This document shows positions 25,996-37,507 of a stretch of 64,000 nucleotides of DNA, one piece after another. The first letter of the stretch is position 1. Each line of letters begins with the position of its first letter. The DNA is from Akkermansiaceae bacterium (GTDB lineage Bacteria; Verrucomicrobiota; Verrucomicrobiia; Verrucomicrobiales; Akkermansiaceae). Location: contig JAHCBC010000001.1 of NCBI GenBank assembly GCA_019634595.1, positions 434,001 through 498,000 of the forward strand, given 5' to 3'. The notes beneath the pieces are model-generated. The model searched no databases and was not told the DNA's origin. It was given only the letters and a program-made list of their open reading frames with translations. The position numbers were made by a program, and so were the translations under genes.

Positions 25996-28578
25996 TTACG
26001 GTGGATTCACCTCGGTAACTCTGACCCTCAGGAAACCCGGATCGCCGAGGATGGGAATGGTCGCCTGACGGTGCTGGAAACTGCCGTCGGTGGAGGTTTC
26101 CCGGTCGGTGACGCCGTCCGTGCTCCAGTCCCGGAGATTGGCGGATCTTTCCACACTCATCTGGAGCCGCGGCCTGGAAAGATCCCGGCGGTAGCGGAGG
26201 ATGAAATTTCCCTCCTCCCGGATCGGGATGCCGCCGTTGGCGTGGGTGGCCGGATCAGGGACCAACGGGTCCGTGCCGCGGGCATACTCCACCAGATTAG
26301 GCACTCCGTCGCCGTCCGTATCGCTCGCCGGTCCGGCAGGCAGGCCGGCGGCCTGGGCCCATAGGGCAAAGGATGGGGCCACCTCCACGGACAGTCCGGA
26401 AGTGGTGCTGTTTCCGCTCAGATCGCTGACCGTAACCAGCAGCTCATACGTTCCCGGTGTGGTGAAGGTGGCGGTCGTATGCTTCGCGGCGTTGGTCCCA
26501 TTGGTGGAGAACGAAACCGGCCCCGGTGGAGCGCCGGCGACCGTCCAAGTGTAGGTGAGGTTTGCCTCCCCGTCATCATCATCCGCGAGGACGGTGAGAG
26601 GTGCCGTGGAGCTGGTCAGGGGGAGTGTCACGGAATTGGCTGCAGGCTGTGTGATCACCGGAGCCGTGACGAGATCCAGCACCGTGATCGACAGCGCGGG
26701 CAGGGTGAGGGAAATTTTGTTCGCCGCGATGGGGCAATCCGCCGCCGCTTCCCAGGTGGGCATGTAGTCGCCGGGGTGGGTGCCTTTCATCACCCGCCGC
26801 TTCGCGGATGCCGGGGCGGTGTAGTTCTTCAGATCCAGCACCGCTTCGCGGCTGGCGGTCTGCTTGTTGATGAGAAAGACCGTCATCCGGTTGGTGGCGG
26901 GATTCAGGCTCCCATGCACCAGCACGTCGGTCGTGCTGGCGGTGCTCAGAACCTTGTCCTGCAGATACTCACCCCAGATCGCCAGCACCCGCGCGCTGGC
27001 GAACAGGTCGTTGGTGGAACTCAACGCCGTCAGAGGACCGGGACGCCCGCCGGTGACGAGCTGGAAATCATCCACACACAGCACGCTGGTGCCGCCACCC
27101 TTCGCGACCCACAGCTCCACCTTGTCATAGTCCGGTCCGCTGCGGAACCGCCTCGTGTATTCCTTGTAGGTGCTGCCGGAGAAGTCCCACTGCAGGTTGC
27201 GGATGCGCGTGCCGTTCTTGTAAAAGCTGATGCCGCCGTTGCTCCACACCTCGTCATTGCTGATCTTCGCCCATGCGGTGAGGGTGAAGGTGCTGTCAGG
27301 CGGCACCAGCGCGGTGATATCCCGCCGCCGCCCGCCGGAGGTGCTGCCTGCCACACGCAGCGCCCGGCTACCGCTGCGGATATCTCCGGCGGTTGTGCTG
27401 GTGGTGGTGTTGCCTGCCGTGGCATCCGCGCTGATGGGCCAATCGTCCAGCCCGTTCTCGAACCCACCGTTGGACAGCAGGTTCGTCGTCCCCACCGGCA
27501 GTTGATAGACGTCGTTGTCCACCCACCGGGTGTTCCAGTACTGGACGGAGTCCACCTTCGGCATCTTCACGTGCCTGCCGATCTGCTCGAACAGGACGAT
27601 CGCATGGCCGATGTCGTTGCCCGTATCCCAGGCCCCGGTGAAACTGTGCGCCCCCATCTCCGAAACAATGACCTTCAGCCGGTCCCGGTCCGCGACAGGC
27701 GCATGGGCATTGATCGCGGCGACCGCCATGTTCGCGCTGGCCGTGAGGTCTTTGGCATAGTTGCGGAAGCTGTCGTAGCCCAGGCCCCAGTCGCTGCCCG
27801 CGTAGTCATGCACATCCAGAAAGTCGATCTTCGCCGCCGCCCGTGACAGCACCGTCTGGAACCATCCGCTGGTCTTGCCCTGCGCACCGATCCTGATCGT
27901 CGGATCGACCGCCTTCATCGCGTTGGAAAAGTCGATCAGGTCCGTGGCATACTGGTTCGCTCCCGGATTCCCGTCGCTGTTGTAGTCCGTCTCGTTGCCG
28001 ATCGCCCAGTATTTCACCCCGTAACCCTTGGTGATGTTGGAGTAGCGCACCCACTCCGCCGCGCTGGTGATGAGCTGTGCGCGTGTAGGGCGGGTGCCGT
28101 TGGTCGTCTGCGCCTTGTACATCGCATCGTAGCAGACGACGATCACCGCCTCCCCGCCGACGTTGCGGGTCAGCGTCATGAACTCATCGAAATCGAGCGG
28201 CTCTTTTCCCGGGATCCACGCGCCGTCATTGCTGGCGGTCAGCCCCCGGTCGTTGGCAGGCCATTCGCCGGGGCCGGTGCGGGCAAGCGTCGGCTTCGGC
28301 CCGTTCCATGGCGCGACCGACCACAGGTAGGAGTCGGACTTCTCCCCACCCGGGTAGCGGAGAAAGCGCACGCCCATCTCGCGGATCGCCGCCTCCGTGC
28401 TGCGCGGCGCACTTGGACGACGCCGGTCCGAGTCCATCAGGTAGTCCATGTTGATGCCGATGGGCTTCCGCGACGCATCCGCCAGCACGTTCGTCGCATT
28501 GATGGCGACGTATTCGACCGCAGCGGATGGCAATGGAAGGACCAGCGGCAGGAGGGCCGCGAGACTGAGGGCTTTCAT
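25996..28578 (-). CDS. Secreted arabinofuranosidase-like glycoside hydrolase with CBM and Ig-like domains
   Basis: The 860-residue protein starts with a signal peptide (MKALSLAALLPLVLPLPSAA). A clan GH-A-type TIM barrel covers about residues 20-350: the putative acid/base Glu is in WAIGNETD and the nucleophile Glu in VSEMGAH, as in GH39/51/79-like enzymes. A CBM4/9-like module (about 365-525, starting NGGFENGLDDW) is inserted before the small beta-sandwich that normally completes such enzymes. An Ig/PKD-like domain and a calcium-type DTDGDGVPNLVEYARGTDP stretch precede a C-terminal domain. I reject the longer frame to 28749 because it overlaps ligA. Exact family and substrate are uncertain. 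Confidence 0.78.
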   Translation of the reverse strand: MKALSLAALLPLVLPLPSAAVEYVAINATNVLADASRKPIGINMDYLMDSDRRRPSAPRSTEAAIREMGVRFLRYPGGEKSDSYLWSVAPWNGPKPTLARTGPGEWPANDRGLTASNDGAWIPGKEPLDFDEFMTLTRNVGGEAVIVVCYDAMYKAQTTNGTRPTRAQLITSAAEWVRYSNITKGYGVKYWAIGNETDYNSDGNPGANQYATDLIDFSNAMKAVDPTIRIGAQGKTSGWFQTVLSRAAAKIDFLDVHDYAGSDWGLGYDSFRNYAKDLTASANMAVAAINAHAPVADRDRLKVIVSEMGAHSFTGAWDTGNDIGHAIVLFEQIGRHVKMPKVDSVQYWNTRWVDNDVYQLPVGTTNLLSNGGFENGLDDWPISADATAGNTTTSTTAGDIRSGSRALRVAGSTSGGRRRDITALVPPDSTFTLTAWAKISNDEVWSNGGISFYKNGTRIRNLQWDFSGSTYKEYTRRFRSGPDYDKVELWVAKGGGTSVLCVDDFQLVTGGRPGPLTALSSTNDLFASARVLAIWGEYLQDKVLSTASTTDVLVHGSLNPATNRMTVFLINKQTASREAVLDLKNYTAPASAKRRVMKGTHPGDYMPTWEAAADCPIAANKISLTLPALSITVLDLVTAPVITQPAANSVTLPLTSSTAPLTVLADDDDGEANLTYTWTVAGAPPGPVSFSTNGTNAAKHTTATFTTPGTYELLVTVSDLSGNSTTSGLSVEVAPSFALWAQAAGLPAGPASDTDGDGVPNLVEYARGTDPLVPDPATHANGGIPIREEGNFILRYRRDLSRPRLQMSVERSANLRDWSTDGVTDRETSTDGSFQHRQATIPILGDPGFLRVRVTEVNPP

Positions 28579-28660
28579 GGAAGGTCGGCCGCCGCTCCGT
28601 GGGTTCAGCCGGAGCGTGGTAATGCTCCATTTCCCGGAATGTCCAGGTGTGACGGAAAAA

Positions 28661-30844
<2,184 letters not shown>

Positions 30845-30863
30845 TCAAGAGTAAGGGTGGCTC

Positions 30864-31469
30864 TTACTGGAATACCGGCTCCTTGTGCCGGTTGAAATAG
30901 CCGTCGCCCTTGTAGAAGCTGGCCGGGTAGTCCGGCAGCGGGCCGGAGTCGGGTGGCAGGGGCATGCGCCAGTGGGTTAGATCCTCGGTCTGGGCATAGG
31001 AAATTTCGACCGGAGTGCCGCGCTTCACCAGGCGGAAGAATTTCGGAGCCAGGTTCTCGTGCATGCGGATGCTGCCATCCGTGCAGGGATAGTGCTTCAG
31101 CCAGCCGGTATGGAAGCCCAGCTTTGGGGCGAATCCGCACCAATAGGGGGTGGGGGAGCCGTTCTTGGTCCGGCGTTTCTCCTGTTTGTCGGTGATCCGG
31201 AAATGCCCGCGCGGGGTGGGGGTGGAGGGCGTGCCGACGGAAACGGGCATGGCCAGCAGCATTTCCTGTCCCTCCATCACGTACGCGCGCTGGCGGCGGA
31301 TGGAGATCTTCACCGTCACGTTGTCCGGGTTTCCGGGAAGTTTCGCCGGGCGGTCATAGTTCTGGTAGGCGGCCAGCCCTGTCCCCGGCTTCTGCATGAT
31401 GGAGCAGGAGGGCAGCAACCCGGCGGTGAGGCCGAGAGCAAGCAACAGGAGGGATTTCCGGAGGTTCAT
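30864..31469 (-). CDS. YkuD-type L,D-transpeptidase-like lipoprotein with altered active site
   Basis: The 201-residue protein has a lipoprotein signal (LLALGLTAGLLPSC, Cys at about 23), so it is predicted to be membrane-anchored. The body matches the YkuD fold: VKISIRRQRAYVMEGQE, a MPVSVGTPSTPTPRGHFRI segment typical of L,D-transpeptidases, and GFHTG. The catalytic motif should read SHGC(I/V)R; here it reads TDGSIRM at 130-136, with Ser133 where the catalytic Cys is expected and Asp131 in place of His. A Cys does occur at 129. It may be an inactive binder, or use Cys129. I start at ATG 31469, eight bases after the fumarase stop, since this gives the signal peptide; ATG 31484 is also open. 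Confidence 0.8.
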   Translation of the reverse strand: MNLRKSLLLLALGLTAGLLPSCSIMQKPGTGLAAYQNYDRPAKLPGNPDNVTVKISIRRQRAYVMEGQEMLLAMPVSVGTPSTPTPRGHFRITDKQEKRRTKNGSPTPYWCGFAPKLGFHTGWLKHYPCTDGSIRMHENLAPKFFRLVKRGTPVEISYAQTEDLTHWRMPLPPDSGPLPDYPASFYKGDGYFNRHKEPVFQ

Positions 31470-31477
31470 GCGGTGTC

Positions 31478-33109
31478 TCAGCAAACGGGGCAGTTGTTGA
31501 TCTGTTGGAAGAAGTCGTTCCCCTTGTTGTCCACCAGGATGAAGGCAGGGAAGTTTTCGACGGTGATTTTCCAGACCGCCTCCATACCCAGTTCCGGGAA
31601 GGCGACGACCTCCTGGCTCTTGATGTGGTCCTGTGCCAGCAGCGCGGCGGGACCACCGGCGGAGCCGAGGTAAAAGCCGCCGTGTTTCTTGCAGGCGTCC
31701 GTCACCTGCTTCGAGCGGTTGCCCTTCGCCAGCATGACCATGGAGCCGCCGTGTTCCTGGAACAGATCGACATAGCTGTCCATCCGGCCCGCGGTGGTGG
31801 GGCCGAAGGAACCGCTCGCCATGCCCGCGGGCGTCTTCGCCGGTCCGGCGTAGTAGACGGGGTATTTCTTGAAATAGTCCGGCAGTTCCCCGTCCGTTTC
31901 CAGGATCTCCTTGAGCTTCGCGTGGGCGATGTCCCGCGCGACGATGATGGTGCCGTTCAGGGAAAGCGCGGTGGTGACGGGGTATTTGGAAAGCGTCTCC
32001 AGGGTCTTCTCCATGCCCTCGTCGAGGTCGATGGTGACGCCCTTGAACTTCCAGTCGCGGTATTTCTCCGGAATGAAACGTCCGGGATTCTTCTCCAGCT
32101 TTTCGAGGAAGATGCCGTCCTTGGTGATCTTTGCCTTCGCCTGGCGGTCGGCGGAGCAGGAAACGCCAAGGCCGACGGGGCAGGAGGCACCGTGACGGGG
32201 CAGGCGGACGACCCGGACATCAAGCGCGAGGTATTTCCCGCCGAACTGCGCGCCGATGCCTACATTTCGAGCCAGTTCCAGCAGTTCCTTCTCCAGTTCG
32301 ATGTCGCGGAAGGCGCGGCCATGCTCGTTGCCGGTGGTCGGCAGGGCGTCGTAGTATTTGGTCGAAGCCAGCTTCACCGTCTTCAGGCAGTTCTCGGCGG
32401 AGGTGCCGCCGATGACAAAGGCCATGTGGTAAGGCGGGCACGCGGCGGTGCCCAGCGACTTCATTTTCTCCACGCAGAACTCCTTCAGCCGCTTCGGGTT
32501 CAGCAGCGCCTTTGTTTCCTGGTAGAGGAAGGTCTTGTTGGCGGAGCCGCCACCCTTGCTGACGAAGAGGAATTTGTAGGACTCGCCCTTGGTCGCGTAG
32601 AGGTCGATCTGCGCGGGCAGGTTGGTCTTCGTGTTGACCTCCTCATACATGTCCAGCGGCGCGGTCTGGGAGTAGCGGAGGTTTTCCTTCGTGTAGGTCT
32701 GGTGGATGCCCTTCGAGAGAAATTCGGCGTCATCGCAGCCGGTCCAGACCTGCTGGCCTTTCTTGCCAACGATGGTGGCGGTACCGGTATCCTGGCAGGC
32801 GGGGAGGATGCCCTTCGCGGCGATTTCCGCGTTCTTCAGCAGCATCAGTGCAACCATCCGGTCGTTGTCCGTGGCCTCCGGATCATCCAGGATGGCGGCC
32901 ACCTGCGCGAGGTGGGCCGGGCGGAGGGTGAAATTGACGGCCTTGATCGCCTCTGCCGCGAGGAGGGTCAGGGCCTGCGGGTCGATTTTGAGGATCGTCT
33001 TCCCGTCGAATTCCGCCGTGGAGACGAACTCCGTGGTGAGGAGTTCGTATTCCGTGGTGTCCGGACCGAGCGGGAATGGGTCCTGGTAGAAGAATGGTTT
33101 CTCGGCCAT
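31478..33109 (-). CDS. Class I (iron-sulfur) fumarate hydratase
   Basis: This is a 543-residue oxygen-sensitive fumarase that interconverts fumarate and malate in the citric acid cycle. The three [4Fe-4S] ligands can be placed at Cys105 (ACQDTGT), Cys224 (TAACPPYH) and Cys318 (VSCSADR). Their spacing equals that known for Leishmania class I fumarase. The C-terminal beta domain ends INNCPVC. A candidate promoter lies just upstream, and the L,D-transpeptidase-like gene follows by eight bases. Confidence 0.95.
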   Translation of the reverse strand: MAEKPFFYQDPFPLGPDTTEYELLTTEFVSTAEFDGKTILKIDPQALTLLAAEAIKAVNFTLRPAHLAQVAAILDDPEATDNDRMVALMLLKNAEIAAKGILPACQDTGTATIVGKKGQQVWTGCDDAEFLSKGIHQTYTKENLRYSQTAPLDMYEEVNTKTNLPAQIDLYATKGESYKFLFVSKGGGSANKTFLYQETKALLNPKRLKEFCVEKMKSLGTAACPPYHMAFVIGGTSAENCLKTVKLASTKYYDALPTTGNEHGRAFRDIELEKELLELARNVGIGAQFGGKYLALDVRVVRLPRHGASCPVGLGVSCSADRQAKAKITKDGIFLEKLEKNPGRFIPEKYRDWKFKGVTIDLDEGMEKTLETLSKYPVTTALSLNGTIIVARDIAHAKLKEILETDGELPDYFKKYPVYYAGPAKTPAGMASGSFGPTTAGRMDSYVDLFQEHGGSMVMLAKGNRSKQVTDACKKHGGFYLGSAGGPAALLAQDHIKSQEVVAFPELGMEAVWKITVENFPAFILVDNKGNDFFQQINNCPVC

Positions 33110-33127
33110 GGGTTGCTGCTGGCCCGA

Positions 33128-33156
33128 TGTCTAGACGTGGAGCGGCACCGGGGCAA
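33128..33156 (-). promoter_or_regulatory. Candidate sigma-70-type promoter of the fumarase gene
   Basis: On the minus strand TTGCCC and TAGACA are separated by 17 bases, ending 18 bases before the fumarase ATG. The implied leader would be very short. Pattern-based only. Confidence 0.4.
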
Positions 33157-33170
33157 ACGGGAATTGCGGC

Positions 33171-35312
33171 TCAGGCCTCCGTCGTGTGGCTGTCCAGCCG
33201 GCGGCGGTAGCTTTCCAGTGCCTGCGTCCAGACGGAGTGAATGCCTTCCGTGGAGCGCAGCCAGACGGAGCGGTGCATGTGGAGCATGGCGGGGGCGAGA
33301 TACATCAACTCCGACATCTCGTTTTTCGAGAGGGCCGCGGGTCCTTCGCTCAGGCAGCGCTCGGCGAGGGCTTCCCCGGCCGGGGTCAGTTCGGAAAACT
33401 CCAGCAGGGAGACGTGCACGCCGTTCACGTAAGGGTCCACAATGGCTGCGACGACGCCTTGCCTGTGTTCAGCGGAGGAGTCCAGTGCCGGGTCGTAGGA
33501 GGACTTCGCGGCATCTGCAAGCAGGATGACGGACGGTGTGTCGATCTCCTCAGGGGTGGCGAGGATGTTGCTCCGCCGCAGCGCCTTGCCGTAGCGGGTG
33601 CGGCTGGTGATGACCGAAACCGGAATGGAAAGGACAAGGCCGAGCAGGATGGGGGACATCCACGCGGCGAAAGTGGGTGAAATCTTGAACGCGACAAAGC
33701 TCCACGCGATGCCCAGCACGGTGGGGAACAGATGCACCCGGAAGGCGTCCGCCCACGCGGTTCCGTCCGTTTCCCGGTTCTGGTTGCCCCAGCCGACCGC
33801 CCGGCCGAGGAAGATGCTCACCACCATCATGGTATGGGAGGCCATGATGCACGGGGCCAGCAGGATGGAGACGACGGTTTCCACGGTCAGTCCGGTGACC
33901 AGCGGGAAGAAACCACCGAACGAGCGGCGGATGCGCGGCACCAGGATGGCTCCGGTGACGGCCAGGATCTTCGGCAGGAACAGCAGCGTGAAGACGAAGA
34001 TGGTGAGGATGATGCTCTGCTCCCCGCGGCCGATGTGCAGCCAGCGCTCCACGAAACTCTCGAAAGGCAGGGCGCTCAGGTCGCTGTTGGCACGCTCCCA
34101 TGCCAGCCAGGTGCCGGTGAGCAGGAACAGGAACCAGACCGGGCTGCCCAGGTAGGCCATGATGCCCATGAAAAGGTGCATCCGCACGCTGAAGGGGAGG
34201 TTCCGCGCGAAGATCAGCCACATGTGCTGGAGGTTGCCCTGGCACCAGCGGCGGTCGCGGATGAGGTGGTCCACCAGCGTCGGCGGGGCTTCCTCGTAGG
34301 TTCCCTCGATGTCCCAGGCGAGCCAGACTTCCCAGCCCTGCGAAACCATCAGCGCGGCCTCCACGAAGTCGTGGCTCAGGATCTTCCCGCCGAAAGGCTC
34401 CTTGCCGGGCAGGTCGGGAAGCTCGCAGTAGTCGGAGAATGGCTTCAGGCGGATGAGCGCGTTGTGACCCCAGTAGCTGCCGCCGCCGAGCTGCCAGAAA
34501 TTCAGGCCGCGGATGAACAGCGGGCCATAGAGCCGCATGGCGAACTGCTGCAGGCGGGTGAAGATGGAGTTGCCGCGGATGAGCTTCGGCGGGGTCTGGA
34601 GGATGCCGAGGCGCGGGTGCGCCTCCATCACGCGGGCCATTTTGAGGATGTCCGCGCCGTCCATCAGGCTGTCCGCGTCCAGCACGACCATGCCCTCATA
34701 GCCGCCACCCCAGGTGCGGACGAAGTCGCCGATGTTGCCGGCCTTCCGGTTCTCGTTCTTCTTCCGGCGGCGGTAGTAGATGCGGCCGAAGGCGTCCAGG
34801 TTCCGGCAGAGGTTCGTCCAGGCCGTTTCCTCCAGCACCCACAGGTCGAGGTCGCGGGTGTCGCTGAGGATGAAGAAATCGAACGACTCCAGGTGGCCGG
34901 TGGCCTCGATCGACCGGTAGATCGCCTCGATGCGCGCGCAGATCTTGTGGGAGTCCTCGTTGTAGATCGGCATGACCACCGCGAAGCGGCGGGAGAGCGG
35001 GCCGTCCATTCCATCGGCCAGCTTCGTGATGCGCACCGCCTGCCTGCGCCCCAGCAGCATGTCGATCGCGCCGAAAACGGCATGGAGCGAACCGAGGGTG
35101 AGGAGGCCGTTGAGGATGATGAAGATGCCGAGCAGGATCCCGTTCACCTTGTGGTAGCCGTCCCGGTAGAACAGGTCCGCCAGCCACAGGCTGGAGGCGG
35201 TGGTCACCACCAGCACCGTGCTGAAGAAGATGAAGCGCCGCACCGTGGTCTTGAAGCGGCCGTAGTAGCGCCGCTCAGTCTTGATGTCGGATGTGGGATC
35301 GTGGCCCTCCAT
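33171..35312 (-). CDS. opgH: Glucans biosynthesis glucosyltransferase H (OpgH/MdoH)
   Basis: This is a 713-residue inner-membrane family 2 glycosyltransferase that polymerises UDP-glucose into the backbone of osmoregulated periplasmic glucans. Two N-terminal membrane helices precede the catalytic domain with VLDADSLMDG and the RRWCQGN motif, followed by a cluster of membrane helices (about 390-570). Length is shorter than the 847 residues of E. coli OpgH, mainly at the ends. It lies four bases after a small tail-anchored protein gene and downstream of opgG in one operon. Confidence 0.93.
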   Translation of the reverse strand: MEGHDPTSDIKTERRYYGRFKTTVRRFIFFSTVLVVTTASSLWLADLFYRDGYHKVNGILLGIFIILNGLLTLGSLHAVFGAIDMLLGRRQAVRITKLADGMDGPLSRRFAVVMPIYNEDSHKICARIEAIYRSIEATGHLESFDFFILSDTRDLDLWVLEETAWTNLCRNLDAFGRIYYRRRKKNENRKAGNIGDFVRTWGGGYEGMVVLDADSLMDGADILKMARVMEAHPRLGILQTPPKLIRGNSIFTRLQQFAMRLYGPLFIRGLNFWQLGGGSYWGHNALIRLKPFSDYCELPDLPGKEPFGGKILSHDFVEAALMVSQGWEVWLAWDIEGTYEEAPPTLVDHLIRDRRWCQGNLQHMWLIFARNLPFSVRMHLFMGIMAYLGSPVWFLFLLTGTWLAWERANSDLSALPFESFVERWLHIGRGEQSIILTIFVFTLLFLPKILAVTGAILVPRIRRSFGGFFPLVTGLTVETVVSILLAPCIMASHTMMVVSIFLGRAVGWGNQNRETDGTAWADAFRVHLFPTVLGIAWSFVAFKISPTFAAWMSPILLGLVLSIPVSVITSRTRYGKALRRSNILATPEEIDTPSVILLADAAKSSYDPALDSSAEHRQGVVAAIVDPYVNGVHVSLLEFSELTPAGEALAERCLSEGPAALSKNEMSELMYLAPAMLHMHRSVWLRSTEGIHSVWTQALESYRRRLDSHTTEA

Positions 35313-35316
35313 GGAT

Positions 35317-35904
35317 TCAGTAGGCGATGAGATAGATGATGCCCCCGATGGCGGCGAGGACGGTGAGGATGAACAGCTTCCGCAGGATCGGTCGGCGGTT
35401 CATCGTGTTCTGCCACTGGGCCGCGCCGGACCCCAGCGCGTTGAGTTCCAGCGGGGCGGGGATCATCGTCAGCTCCGCGAACTGCGGACCGGCGGCAAGG
35501 TAGGATTTCCGCATGGATTCGACGAATTCCGGAGGCCATGGCGGCGGGGTGAGGAAGACGCCCTGCCACTTGCCGGGCATGCCCGCCAGCAACAGCGCGA
35601 GGCGGCCCCGTGCGGCAAGGCGGCGGTTTTCCAGCGGCTCATCCAGCACGTCCTGGGTCCAGTTGGCGATTTCAGCCAATGCTTCCTCCATCGCGAGAAA
35701 ACGTGGCGTCTTTCCCGGTTCGTTGGCGGCACGGGCGGACGCGCGCCAGAGGATACCGCGGACCAGTTCCGCGGCGAGCAGGCGGTTGCGGATGCGGAGC
35801 GCCTGCAGATAGGCCTCCACCGCGGCGTAGGCCTGTTCCCATTCGTCCAGCTCGTTCTCGGTGAGCGGACGGAACGGTTCTAGGGATTGATTCGATAGAC
35901 CCAT
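35317..35904 (-). CDS. Unknown tail-anchored protein inside the opg operon
   Basis: I do not recognise this 195-residue protein. It is mostly helical and soluble (EWEQAYAAVEAYLQALRIRNRLLAAELV), with a conspicuous WPPEFVESM segment and one membrane helix at the very C-terminus (LFILTVLAAIGGIIYLIAY). That layout suggests an inner-membrane protein with its body in the cytoplasm. Its start overlaps the end of opgG by 25 bases, and it ends four bases before opgH, so co-translation with both is likely. Position suggests a regulator or scaffold of glucan synthesis (inference). Confidence 0.8.
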   Translation of the reverse strand: MGLSNQSLEPFRPLTENELDEWEQAYAAVEAYLQALRIRNRLLAAELVRGILWRASARAANEPGKTPRFLAMEEALAEIANWTQDVLDEPLENRRLAARGRLALLLAGMPGKWQGVFLTPPPWPPEFVESMRKSYLAAGPQFAELTMIPAPLELNALGSGAAQWQNTMNRRPILRKLFILTVLAAIGGIIYLIAY

Positions 35905-37442
35905 GTCTCGGTGAGGAACTCGGATTCGCCGCGGCGGAGGGAACAGCGCAGTTCCACCTGACCGACATCGGCGAGTTTGCCACCTTCGGCGGCGGGAGAG
36001 ACCTGAAAGCCCACACGCCAGCGGTTTTCCGGCAGTTTCTGGACGGCCACGCCGGAGATTTTGATCTTTTCAGAGTTGGGACCCACACCCTGGACCAGTG
36101 CCTGGAGCGGTTTTTCATCCGGTTTCTCGAGATTCGGCCCGGCGAATTCCACGGCGATGGTGCGCTGCTCCGGCTGCCAGTCGTGCAGCCCGGTGCGGGT
36201 GGCGATCACCCGGCCACCTGCCATGGAGGGGTCTTCCGCCACGGTCCAGTGCTGCTTGTAGGAGAACTCCACGCGGTCACCGGCCTTCGGGGTTTCCTTC
36301 GGCTCCCAGAGTGCGACGACGTTGTCGGCAAGCTCGTTGGTCGTCGGGATCTCCATCAGCATCACGCGGCCGGCACCCCAGTCGGAGGTCGGTTCGATCC
36401 AAAGGGACGGGCGCATGTGGTAGTTCGCCTCCGCATCCTCATAGGCGCTGAAACGGCGGTCGCGCTGGAGCAGGCCGAAGCCCTCGCATTTGTCCATTTC
36501 GAAGAAGCTGAACTCGAGCTTGTTCGTGTCGTTGGTGATCGGCCGCCACAGACGCTCGCCGGTGCTCATCCGGATGGAGAGGCCGTCGGAGTCATGGACC
36601 TCCGGGCGGAAGTCATCGAAGCGGCGGCGGGAGTTCTCCCCGAACCAATACATCGAGGACATCGGGGCGATGCCCAGGCGCTTCACCTCCTTGCGGGCGA
36701 AAAGAACGGCGGTGACACTGATGGTGGTGTCCTCTCCCGGCTCGATCTTGAAGGAATACGCTCCCGTGTAGGAGGGACCGTCCAGCACGGCGTAGGCGGT
36801 GGCGGACTTGTCATTCGCGTCCGGCTTGCGCAGCCAGAATTCCCTGAACTGGGGGAACTCTTCTTTCACTCCCTCCGAGCCGGTATCCACGGCGATGCCG
36901 CGTGCGGAGATGCCGTAGCGCTGGTTTTTCCCCAGTGCGCGCCAGTAGCTGGCACCTTGGAAAACGGCCAGCTCGTCGAAGTATTCGTTGTTGAGGGGGG
37001 CGTGGAGGCGGAAGCCCGCGAAACCGCCGTCAGCGGGCAGGTCGCCGTGTTTTTTCACCAGCGGGCCGTAGTTGAAGAAGGCCTCCGCCAGGCGGATGCG
37101 CTGGGTGTGGGTCGCGGTGAACTCGTTCAGCCGCACCGGCTCATTATAGATGTAGCCGGGGTGGAACAGCATCGCGCGGAAAGGGAGCTTGTCGCCCGCC
37201 CACAGCGCCTGGTCCGGGTTGAAGCGGATGTCCCGGTACTGGTCGTAGGTCAGGTTCTTCATCCAGTCGGGCAGTCCGGCCTTGTCCGGCGCCACGTAGG
37301 GCTTGTTCGCGAGATCTTTCGCCCGGCTCTCGATGGAGGGGAAGGTCACATCCTCGCGTTCCCAGGTCTGGGAAAAAGCGGATTGGGTGAGGACGGTGAG
37401 GGTGGATAACAGAACGAGAGTCCGTGGCACGGCGTTGTTCAT
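35880..37442 (-). CDS. opgG: Glucan biosynthesis protein OpgG (periplasmic)
   Basis: This 520-residue exported protein has a signal peptide (about 1-25, cleaved near AFSQ). The OpgG/OpgD family body follows: DLANKPYVAPDKAGLPDWM, YDQYRDIRFNPDQALW, FRLHAPLNN, GASYWRALGKNQRYGISARG and a C-terminal Ig-like domain. OpgG is needed in the periplasm for osmoregulated glucan synthesis, probably branching or trimming the chain made by OpgH. It is the first gene of the opgG-unknown-opgH operon. Confidence 0.95.
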   Translation of the reverse strand: MNNAVPRTLVLLSTLTVLTQSAFSQTWEREDVTFPSIESRAKDLANKPYVAPDKAGLPDWMKNLTYDQYRDIRFNPDQALWAGDKLPFRAMLFHPGYIYNEPVRLNEFTATHTQRIRLAEAFFNYGPLVKKHGDLPADGGFAGFRLHAPLNNEYFDELAVFQGASYWRALGKNQRYGISARGIAVDTGSEGVKEEFPQFREFWLRKPDANDKSATAYAVLDGPSYTGAYSFKIEPGEDTTISVTAVLFARKEVKRLGIAPMSSMYWFGENSRRRFDDFRPEVHDSDGLSIRMSTGERLWRPITNDTNKLEFSFFEMDKCEGFGLLQRDRRFSAYEDAEANYHMRPSLWIEPTSDWGAGRVMLMEIPTTNELADNVVALWEPKETPKAGDRVEFSYKQHWTVAEDPSMAGGRVIATRTGLHDWQPEQRTIAVEFAGPNLEKPDEKPLQALVQGVGPNSEKIKISGVAVQKLPENRWRVGFQVSPAAEGGKLADVGQVELRCSLRRGESEFLTETWVYRINP

Positions 37443-37507
37443 AGGGAGAAACTGTTTGGAAAGTCAACGAGGCCGATGGTGCTGGGCATTGAATTTTGCA
37501 GAAAACT

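Noticed and set aside
31505..33529. 674-residue plus-strand open frame
   Set aside because: Antisense to class I fumarase, whose three cluster cysteines and family wording are clear.
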